In this document: piece by piece, positions 1 through 6,948 of the stretch
Layout of the letters: each line of letters begins with the position of its first letter
Position numbering within the stretch: the first letter of the stretch is position 1
Source: CAZNMF01 sp035547155
Lineage (GTDB): Bacteria; Acidobacteriota; Vicinamibacteria; Vicinamibacterales; SCN-69-37
Direction: 5' to 3'
NCBI GenBank assembly: GCA_035547155.1
Contig: DASZVJ010000102.1
Coordinates: 1-18,560, forward strand
DNA length: 18,560 nucleotides
The notes under the pieces: model-generated
What the model was told of the DNA's origin: nothing
What the model saw: the letters and a program-made list of their open reading frames with translations, nothing else
Database searches by the model: none
Program-made: the position numbers and the translations under genes

Positions 1-1
1 C

Positions 2-127
2 GTCGTACCCGCGGGCTTCGAGGCGCGCGGCGCCATTCTCGCGCCGGCGTCGATCGCGACGCCGAGCGAGGCCGCCGCGATCCGCGGCGGCCTCGCGGTG
101 TTTCCGATCGACGCGCCGCGCGCCTAG
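2..127 (+). CDS. 3' end of an unrecognised protein gene (partial)
   Basis: An open frame enters from the left edge and stops at TAG 125-127, leaving 41 codons. It looks truly coding: 38 of the 41 codons end in G or C, as in the neighbouring genes. The visible tail is rich in Ala and Gly, contains GFEARGAILAP and ends VFPIDAPRA. I do not recognise a family, and no catalytic motif or membrane segment is visible in so short a piece. The next gene on the same strand starts 81 bp later, across a short-repeat array, so the two may or may not share a transcript. A weak 7-bp stem with one bulge (150-167) follows the stop but has no T-tract. Confidence 0.5.
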   Translation, partial: VVPAGFEARGAILAPASIATPSEAAAIRGGLAVFPIDAPRA

Positions 128-173
128 GAGCGTGCGTCAGAACCGCCAAGTGCGCCGAAGGCGCCACGTCAAT

Positions 174-203
174 TTCGAACTTCGAAGTTCGAAGTTCGAA
201 GTT
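174..203. repeat. Heptanucleotide tandem array (TTCGAAG type), copy 1
   Basis: Four consecutive 7-bp units can be read: TTCGAAC, then TTCGAAG three times (174-201), followed by TT. The unit contains the palindrome TTCGAA, so the array can fold on itself; AACTTCGAAGTT at 178-189 is perfectly self-complementary. It ends 5 bp before the ATG at 209 and occupies the place where a ribosome binding site would be. The 18-bp string at 186-203 recurs exactly at 1274-1291, at the other end of the next gene. Confidence 0.85.
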
Positions 204-208
204 TTCAA

Positions 209-1300
209 ATGCACTCTAAACTATCCCGCGTGCCGGACACACGTCTCCCCACGGGCATTACCGGATATCTCGATCGTCACCGCATTGACGCCGCGCGCGT
301 CGTGACGCTCACCGGCGACGCGTCGGATCGCCGTTACTTCCGCGTCATTCCGCGATCGGGATCGTCGTTCGTGCTCGCACTCTATGCCACGCCGTTCGAC
401 TACGCGACGCTGCCCTTCGTGAATGTCACGACGCTCTTCGAAGCCATGCCGCTGCCCGTGCCGCAACTGCTTGGCGACGCCGGCGACCTTGGCGTGCTCG
501 CGCTGCAGGATCTCGGCGACGTGACGCTGCAGGCGCAGCTCGGCGCGGCGACGGCCGACGAGCGCGATCGCTGGTACGCGCATGCCGCCGAGCTCGTCGT
601 CACCTTGCAGCGGCGCGGCCGGGAGCTGGCCGATCCGCGCTATATCCCGTACGGCATCGCGTTCGACGTCGAGAAGCTCACGTGGGAGATGGACTTCTTC
701 GTCCGCCATTTCCTCGAGGCGTATCGCGGCATCGATCTGCTGCCGGCCACGCGCGAGGCGCTTCGCGCGGAGTTGAACGCCATCGTCGATGAGCTGGCCG
801 CCGAGCCGCGCGTGCTCTGCCATCGCGACTATCACAGCCGCAACCTGATGGTCGCCGGCGGCGCACTGTACGTCATCGACTTTCAGGATGCGCGCATGGG
901 ACCGGACACGTATGATCTGGTGTCGCTGCTGCGCGATTCCTACGTCGATTTGCCGGAGCCGCTCGTCGATCGCCTGAAGACGACGTTCGCCTCGGCCATC
1001 GGCGCGCGCGACCTCGACGTGTTCCGGGCTCGATTCGATCTGATGGCCATGCAGCGAAACCTGAAAGCGCTCGGCACGTTCGGCTACCAGGCCGTGACGC
1101 GCGCCAATCCCGTGTACGCGCAGTACGTCCCGCGCACGCTGCGCCACGTGCGCGACAATCTCGCGCGCCATCGACGCTTCGATCGCCTCGGCGAGATCCT
1201 GACGGGCATGCTTCCCGAATTGCGCAGCGCCGGACCTGACGGCCCGGCGCTCCGAAAAGATGCGATCACGCCCAGTTCGAAGTTCGAAGTTCCAAGTTGA
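209..1300 (+). CDS. amgK: AmgK-type N-acetylmuramate/N-acetylglucosamine kinase (APH-fold phosphotransferase)
   Basis: This is a cytoplasmic aminoglycoside-phosphotransferase-fold kinase. The AmgK family phosphorylates the anomeric carbon of MurNAc or GlcNAc during peptidoglycan recycling. The N-lobe nucleotide loop is GDASDRRYFRV (residues 36-46). The catalytic loop is H205-R-D-Y-H-S-R-N212, with D207 as the likely base and N212 as a metal ligand. D224 begins the DFQDA metal-binding motif, and GPDTYDLVSLL follows as usual. Length, 363 residues, is somewhat above the family norm of about 330-340. The ATG at 209 has no Shine-Dalgarno because a repeat array lies there; an in-frame GTG at 230 is an alternative. 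The last residues, SSKFEVPS, and the stop codon come from a second repeat array. No MurU uridylyltransferase is in the window, so the recycling role is a family inference. The isomerase gene starts 18 bp downstream. Confidence 0.78.
   Translation: MHSKLSRVPDTRLPTGITGYLDRHRIDAARVVTLTGDASDRRYFRVIPRSGSSFVLALYATPFDYATLPFVNVTTLFEAMPLPVPQLLGDAGDLGVLALQDLGDVTLQAQLGAATADERDRWYAHAAELVVTLQRRGRELADPRYIPYGIAFDVEKLTWEMDFFVRHFLEAYRGIDLLPATREALRAELNAIVDELAAEPRVLCHRDYHSRNLMVAGGALYVIDFQDARMGPDTYDLVSLLRDSYVDLPEPLVDRLKTTFASAIGARDLDVFRARFDLMAMQRNLKALGTFGYQAVTRANPVYAQYVPRTLRHVRDNLARHRRFDRLGEILTGMLPELRSAGPDGPALRKDAITPSSKFEVPS
1276..1297. repeat. Heptanucleotide tandem array (TTCGAAG type), copy 2, inside a coding end
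   Basis: Three units are seen: TTCGAAG (1276-1282), TTCGAAG (1283-1289) and the variant TTCCAAG (1290-1296), then TTGACA. It is in direct orientation to copy 1 and shares an exact 18-bp string with it. Unlike copy 1 it is translated: it gives the last residues of the kinase, and the TGA stop (1298-1300) directly adjoins it. It also lies 22 bp before the next start codon. Confidence 0.85.
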
Positions 1301-1318
1301 CAGGTATCGTCTTACCCC

Positions 1319-2185
1319 ATGCCCTTCGGCCTCTCCACGCACCTGTTCCACGGCGATCGCCTGACGCGCCGGCATCTCGAGCTCGTCGCGGGACACGCGT
1401 TCCCGCTCGTCGAGATCTTCGCGACGCGAACGCACGTGGACTATCACGACGCGAACGCCATCGCGGAGCTCCGCTCGTGGCTCGACGAGCTCGGGCTCGA
1501 AGCGTGGAGCGTGCATCTCCCGATTTGCGACGGATTCACGAATGGCGTGTGGGGACGCGCGTATTCGAACGCGTCCGCTGATAGCAGTGCACGGCAGGAA
1601 GCCATCGCTGAGACGCTGCAGGCGATCACGGCGGCGCGCGATCTCGGCTGCCGCGCGGCGGTCCTGCACCTCGGTCTGCCTCAAGGTCAGCCGATTCCGG
1701 CCAACGACAACGACGCGGGCGCCGTGCGCCGCAGCCTCGAGCCGATCGCCGACGCGTGCGCGACGGCCGGCGTGCAGCTCGCGATCGAAGTCATTCCCAA
1801 TGCCCTCGCGACGGCCGGCGCGGTGCTCGACTGGCTCACCGGCGATCTCGAGCTGGGCGACGCGGCCGCATGTCTCGACGTCGGTCACGCGCACGTCACG
1901 GGCGGGGCGCCCGACGCCATCGACACGCTCGGCGGCTACATCGTCACCACGCACATCCACGACAATCGCGGAAAGACCGACGATCATCTGGTGCCGTTCG
2001 ACGGCACGATCGACTGGACCGCCACGCTGACGGCGCTGCAGAAAGTCGGCTACACGGGCCCGCTCATGTTCGAAGTGCCCGATCACGGCGACGCCAAAGC
2101 GACGCTCGCGCGGATCGTTGCGGCCCGCACGCGGATTCAGGCCATACTGGATGATCTGGGACAGCCCTTCGCCTTCGTGGAGTAG
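1319..2185 (+). CDS. Sugar phosphate isomerase/epimerase-type TIM-barrel protein (AP endonuclease family 2 fold)
   Basis: The 288-residue protein has the xylose isomerase-like TIM-barrel pattern shared by sugar isomerases, epimerases and endonuclease IV. It begins with a short strand, FGLSTHLFH. Candidate metal and substrate ligands lie at strand ends: H66 (SVHLP), H117 (LHLG), E157 (IEVIPN), D187 and H190 (LDVGHAH), H212 and H214 (THIHDN), H223 and E252 (FEVPDHGD). The E157/D187/H212/E252 arrangement fits one divalent metal ion. The exact substrate cannot be read from sequence, and this family is often mis-assigned. The start at 1319 places the first strand at the N-terminus as expected, although no ribosome binding site is visible. 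It sits 18 bp after the kinase and 12 bp before asnS, so co-transcription is likely; the nearby kinase makes a sugar-related role plausible. Confidence 0.8.
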   Translation: MPFGLSTHLFHGDRLTRRHLELVAGHAFPLVEIFATRTHVDYHDANAIAELRSWLDELGLEAWSVHLPICDGFTNGVWGRAYSNASADSSARQEAIAETLQAITAARDLGCRAAVLHLGLPQGQPIPANDNDAGAVRRSLEPIADACATAGVQLAIEVIPNALATAGAVLDWLTGDLELGDAAACLDVGHAHVTGGAPDAIDTLGGYIVTTHIHDNRGKTDDHLVPFDGTIDWTATLTALQKVGYTGPLMFEVPDHGDAKATLARIVAARTRIQAILDDLGQPFAFVE

Positions 2186-2197
2186 GCGTCCCCGCCC

Positions 2198-3486
<1,289 letters not shown>

Positions 3487-3490
<4 letters not shown>

Positions 3491-4917
3491 AAGTTGGATT
3501 CGTCTCGCTCGGTTGTCCGAAAAATCTCGTCGACGGCGAAGTCATGCTCGGTCTCGCGCGCGCGGCTGGGCACGAGATCACGGCCAATGCCGATGGCGCC
3601 GAGGCCATCGTCGTCAACACGTGCGCGTTCATCGATCGCGCGAAGGAAGAGTCCGTCGACGCGATCCTCGAGATGGCGCGGCTCAAGCGCGACGGCGGCT
3701 GCAAGACGCTCGTCGTCACGGGCTGTCTCGCCGAGCGCTATGGCGAGGAACTGCGGAAGGAGATCCCCGAGATCGACGTCGTGCTCGGCACCGGCGACGT
3801 GCCGGCGATTGCGGACGCGCTCGCGGGTGCCGCGACGTCAAACGGCGCGCAGCCGCTGCGATTTTTCCGATCGGGATCCGTCGGGCGGGCACAGGGGCCC
3901 GCCCCTACATTGGCGTCAGGGTCTGCCCCGATCGACGGGCCGGCACAGGGGCCGGCCCCCACATATCTCTACGACGCGTCGACGCCGCGCGTGCTGACGA
4001 CGCCGCGGCACTACGCGTATGTGAAGGTCGCCGAAGGCTGCAACTACACGTGCGCGTTCTGCATCATCCCGACGCTGCGCGGCGAGTACCGCAGCCGCGA
4101 CGAGGACTCGATCGTCCGCGAGGCCGAATCGCTCGCCGCACGCGGCGTGCGCGAGCTGCTGTTGATCTCGCAGGACACGACGTTCTTCGGCATCGACAAG
4201 GGCCGGCGCGGTGCGCTCGCCAGCCTGCTCCGCCGCCTGAACGACGTCGACGGCCTCGCGTGGATCCGCCTGCTCTATCTCTACCCGACGACGATTACCG
4301 ACGACGTGCTGGAAGCGATGGCGGCCTGCGACAAGGTCTGCAAGTACATCGACCTGCCGCTGCAGCACGCGTCGGCCGACGTCCTGCGCCGCATGCGGCG
4401 TCCCGGCAACCGCGAGGCGTACGACGCGCTGCTCGCGCGCATCCGCCGCCATCTGCCGGACGTCACGCTGCGCACGACGTTCATCGTCGGGTTCCCCGGC
4501 GAGACCGATGCCGACGTCGACGCGCTCGAGGCGTTCGTGCGCGACACCGGCTTCGACCACGTCGGCGTCTTCACCTACTCGCACGAGGAAGGCACGCGTG
4601 CCTTCGCGCTGGAGGACGACGTCCCTGCCGCCGTCAAGCGCACGCGGCGCGACCGCATCATGCGCGTCCAGAAGCAGATCGTCGCGCGCCGCCGCAAGCA
4701 GCAGGTCGGTCAGGTCCTGCCCGTCATCGTCGACGGTCCGTCACCCGACTCCGATCTCGTCGTCACCGGCCGGCTCGAAGGCCAGGCGCCGGACATCGAC
4801 TCCATCGTCGTCTTCTCCGACTGCGATCCCGTGACGTTGCGGCCGGGTGACGTCGTCCCGGCGCGCATCACCGCCGCGCGCGGCTACGATCTCGTCGCCA
4901 CGCCATTGCCCGCCTGA
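3487..4917 (+). CDS. rimO: Ribosomal protein S12 methylthiotransferase RimO
   Basis: A radical-SAM methylthiotransferase. RimO adds a methylthio group to a conserved aspartate of S12, using two [4Fe-4S] clusters. The N-terminal domain shows MKVGFVSLGCPKN with cluster cysteines C10, C46 (NTC) and C80 (TGC). The radical-SAM motif is C185-x3-C189-x2-C192 in EGCNYTCAFC. The SAM-domain markers RTTFIVGFPGET and FTYSHEEGT follow, and the last 60 or so residues form the TRAM domain. The start is the ATG overlapping the asnS stop; the open frame extends upstream to 3343, but that stretch lies inside asnS. At 476 residues it is about 35 longer than E. coli RimO. The excess is a Gly/Ala/Pro-rich segment near residues 129-160, between the two cluster domains, encoded by an inserted pair of palindromic repeats. 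SYSHEEGT-type and EGCNYTC motifs favour RimO over MiaB. Confidence 0.93.
3883..3964. repeat. Pair of REP-like palindromic repeats inserted in rimO
   Basis: Two 28-bp units lie 54 bp apart (3883-3910 and 3937-3964). Unit 1 is stem GGGCGGGC, loop ACAGGG, stem GCCCGCCC, tail CCTACAT with the first C shared. Unit 2 is stem GGGCCGGC, loop ACAGGG, stem GCCGGCCC, then CCACAT. Both 8-bp stems are perfect although their sequences differ, so differences in one arm are matched in the other. Loop and tail are conserved. CCGATC precedes each unit at slightly different distances, so the duplicated element may be longer than 28 bp. Both units are read in the same frame and encode G-R/P-A-Q-G-P-A-P-T. Confidence 0.88.
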
Positions 4918-4934
4918 ATCGCTCTTGCTATACT
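4906..4934 (+). promoter_or_regulatory. Predicted sigma-70 promoter for the rimP-nusA-infB operon
   Basis: The -35 is TTGCCC (4906-4911), within the last codons of rimO. A 17-bp spacer leads to TATACT (4929-4934), preceded by TGC, which makes an extended -10. Transcription would start near 4941. In such GC-rich surroundings this is the best sigma-70-like match I found in the window, and it stands directly before a large translation-factor operon. No experimental support is visible. Confidence 0.55.
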
Positions 4935-4964
4935 TTTGGGTGGTCTTAGCGGGAAAGGCTTTGG

Positions 4965-4994
4965 TAGTGGGCCCGTGCCCACTATTTGTTTTTT
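4965..4994 (+). terminator. Intrinsic terminator/attenuator in the rimP leader
   Basis: A perfect 8-bp stem (TAGTGGGC 4965-4972 with GCCCACTA 4977-4984) closes the tetraloop CCGT and is followed at once by TTTGTTTTTT (4985-4994). This is the most T-rich tract of the region and a canonical Rho-independent terminator. It can end transcripts from asnS-rimO. Because the predicted promoter start lies about 25 nt upstream, transcripts of the rimP operon must also read through it, so it probably acts as an attenuator. In Bacillus subtilis the rimP(ylxS)-nusA operon is autoregulated by NusA-dependent termination in its leader; the same scheme here is inference. Confidence 0.78.
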
Positions 4995-5068
4995 AGGGGG
5001 ACGATTTGGCACGCGGGTGCGGCCTTGTCCCACGGGCCGCGCAAGGGCCGACTCCCCAGTGACCGCTG
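4995..5068 (+). promoter_or_regulatory. Structured rimP mRNA leader with possible short upstream reading frame
   Basis: After the terminator the leader can form alternative pairings. GCGGCC (5019-5024) pairs with GGCCGC (5035-5040); alternatively GGCCTTG (5021-5027) pairs with CAAGGGCC (5042-5049) with one bulged G. The two are mutually exclusive. GGGGA (4997-5001) can pair with TCCCC (5053-5057) and close the whole region. AGGGGGA (4995-5001) looks like a Shine-Dalgarno for a TTG at 5006, opening an 18-codon frame that ends at TGA 5060-5062, six bases before the rimP ATG and in the same frame. rimP itself has no visible ribosome binding site. Translation of the short frame is unproven. Confidence 0.35.
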
Positions 5069-5584
5069 ATGACTGCGAGCCGAGACGACGTCCGTGAGCG
5101 CGTGCGAGAGGCGGCCGGGCGCGTCGCTGCCAGTTACGGCCTCGAGATTTTCGACGTCCAGATTCGCCGTGAACCGGTTGGCTGGGTCCTCCGGGTGGTG
5201 ATTGACCGCCCCGACGCCGGCGAGGGAACGAGTGCGATACCGGGCGGCGAGCCGGTCGGCATCGAGGATTGTCAGCACGTCAGTCGCGACTTGAGCGCGC
5301 TGCTCGATGTCGAGGACGCGTTGACGGAAGGCCTGGATCGCGAGTTCACGCTGGAAGTCTCGTCGCCCGGCCTGGATCGGCCGTTGCGGGGCGAGGCCGA
5401 CTACCGGCGGTTCGTCGGGCGTCTGGCGAAGGTCGTCACGCGAGAGCCCGTCGAGGGCCAGTCGCACTTTGCGGGCCGGCTGGCGGGGGTTGAAGACGGG
5501 TTCATCGTGATGACCGAAGGCCGCCGTACGCATCGCGTGCCGCTGGCCCTGGTCTCGCGGGCGCGCTTGGAAGTGGAGATGTAG
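5069..5584 (+). CDS. rimP: Ribosome maturation factor RimP
   Basis: RimP binds the 30S precursor and is needed for its maturation. The 171-residue protein has the family layout: an N-terminal alpha/beta domain (SYGLEIFDVQIRREPVGWVLRVVIDRP, about residues 22-48), the signature F93-TLEVSSPGLDRPLR-107, and a C-terminal SH3-like beta domain (about 110-171). Length is typical. An acidic, Gly-rich loop of about 15 residues (49-63) lies between the core strand and GIEDCQHVSRDLSALLD. The ATG at 5069 is the only reasonable start, since an in-frame TGA lies 9 bp upstream. It is the first gene of the operon, six bases before nusA, as in most bacteria. Expression probably depends on read-through of the upstream terminator. 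Confidence 0.95.
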   Translation: MTASRDDVRERVREAAGRVAASYGLEIFDVQIRREPVGWVLRVVIDRPDAGEGTSAIPGGEPVGIEDCQHVSRDLSALLDVEDALTEGLDREFTLEVSSPGLDRPLRGEADYRRFVGRLAKVVTREPVEGQSHFAGRLAGVEDGFIVMTEGRRTHRVPLALVSRARLEVEM

Positions 5585-5590
5585 AACAGC

Positions 5591-6946
5591 ATGGCTACCG
5601 AACTGCAGCAGATGATCGACGTCGTCGCGAAGGACAAGGGCATCGACCCGGCCATCGTCATCGGCGCGATTGAGGACGCGTACCTCGCGGCTTCGCGCAA
5701 GGTCTTCAAGGGCGACGAGGATCTGCGATCGCGATTCAACCTCGACACCGGTCAGGTCGAGTTGTACGCCGTGCGGTTGATCGTGCCGGAAGTCACGAAC
5801 GCGGCGCGCGAGATCTCGCTCGACGAAGCGCAGGAGCTCTACGGATCGGAAGCCGAAGTCGGCATGGAGATCGAGTTCCCGAAGGACACCGAGAAGCTCG
5901 GCCGCATCGCCGCGCAGACGGCCAAGCAGGTCATCGCGCAGCGCGTGCGCGAGGCCGAGCGCGAGAAGGTCCACGGCGAGTTCAGCCAGCGGATCGGCGA
6001 GGTCGTCAACGCGACGGTCAAGCGGTTCGAGAGCGGCGACATCATCGCGGAGATCGGCCGCGTCGAAGCGCAGATCCCGCGCAAGGAACAGTCGCGCGCC
6101 GAGAACTACGCGATCGGCGACCGCGTGCGGGCCGTCATCAAAGCCGTGTCGAAGAACGCGAAGGGACCGCAGGTCATCCTGTCGCGCACCGATCCGGCGC
6201 TGCTCATCAAGCTGTTCGAGCAGGAAGTGCCCGAGATTTACGACGGCACGGTCATGATCCGCGGCGCGGTGCGCGAGGCCGGCGATCGTGCGAAGGTCGC
6301 GGTCTTCTCGCGCGAGCGCGACGTCGATCCGGTCGGCGCGTGCGTCGGCATGCGCGGCACGCGCGTGCAGGCGATCATCCGCGAGCTGCGCGGCGAGAAG
6401 ATCGACATCGTCGAGTGGTCCGAGGATCCGGTGACGTTCGTCACCAAGGCGCTCAGTCCGGCCAAGGTCCAGCGCGTCAGCATCGTCGACGACGAGCAGC
6501 GCGTGATGGAGGTCGTCGTCGAGGACCGGCAGCTGTCGCTGGCGATCGGCAAGAAGGGCCAGAACGTGCGGCTCGCGGCCAAGCTGACGGGCTGGAAGAT
6601 CGACATCAAGAGCGAAGAAGAGAAGCGCAAGGAAGTCGAGGCGCAGCTCGCCGGGATCGAGTTCGGCGACGCGACCGTCGAGTCGCGCGAGCTCTCGCTG
6701 CCGGACATCCACGACGACGTCGTCGCGGCGGTGCGTGCGGCGGGCTACGACACGGCCGAGAAGGTCGTGGCCGCGGATCCCGAACAGCTCCTGCAGCTGC
6801 CGGGCTTCGATCAGGAGACGGTCGACGCCGTGCTGGCCGCGGCGCGACAGCAAGTGACCGAGACCGGCGAGGCGTCGCAGGCCGAGGGCAGTGACGTCGA
6901 GGCCGCCGAGGCGGCGGAGCCCGCTCAGGAACAGGAAGGCGAATAG
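5591..6946 (+). CDS. nusA: Transcription termination/antitermination factor NusA
   Basis: NusA binds RNA polymerase and nascent RNA and controls pausing, termination and antitermination. The N-terminal polymerase-binding domain starts MATELQQMIDVVAKDKGIDP and runs to about residue 130. An S1 domain begins near G136 (GEVVNATVKRFESGDIIAEIG) and ends about 200. Two KH domains follow: the first has DPVGACVGMRGTRVQAI (from 246), the second LAIGKKGQNVRLAAKLTG (GKKG at 320-323). A C-terminal helix-hairpin-helix-like segment covers about 365-425 (LSLPDIHDDVVAAVRAAGY, then LLQLPGFDQETVDAV), and the protein ends in an acidic Ala/Glu tail. At 451 residues there is room for only one short acidic-repeat-like region, unlike E. 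coli NusA with about 495. It is the probable trans-acting regulator of its own leader terminator. Confidence 0.95.
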   Translation: MATELQQMIDVVAKDKGIDPAIVIGAIEDAYLAASRKVFKGDEDLRSRFNLDTGQVELYAVRLIVPEVTNAAREISLDEAQELYGSEAEVGMEIEFPKDTEKLGRIAAQTAKQVIAQRVREAEREKVHGEFSQRIGEVVNATVKRFESGDIIAEIGRVEAQIPRKEQSRAENYAIGDRVRAVIKAVSKNAKGPQVILSRTDPALLIKLFEQEVPEIYDGTVMIRGAVREAGDRAKVAVFSRERDVDPVGACVGMRGTRVQAIIRELRGEKIDIVEWSEDPVTFVTKALSPAKVQRVSIVDDEQRVMEVVVEDRQLSLAIGKKGQNVRLAAKLTGWKIDIKSEEEKRKEVEAQLAGIEFGDATVESRELSLPDIHDDVVAAVRAAGYDTAEKVVAADPEQLLQLPGFDQETVDAVLAAARQQVTETGEASQAEGSDVEAAEAAEPAQEQEGE

Positions 6947-6948
6947 CA

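Noticed and set aside
150..167. Stem with loop GAA after the first partial gene, as a terminator.
   Set aside because: Only 7 pairs with a bulge, and no T-tract follows.
1297..1302. Perfect TTGACA, a consensus -35, at the end of the heptamer array before the isomerase gene.
   Set aside because: A -10 at 16-18 bp spacing would lie within the isomerase start codon region and has no TATAAT-like match; the array naturally generates TTGAC.
4918..5068. Searched for an initiator tRNA (metY) ahead of rimP, as in E. coli.
   Set aside because: No cloverleaf, T-loop GTTCRANNC or CCA-type acceptor end is present; the space holds the promoter, terminator and leader.
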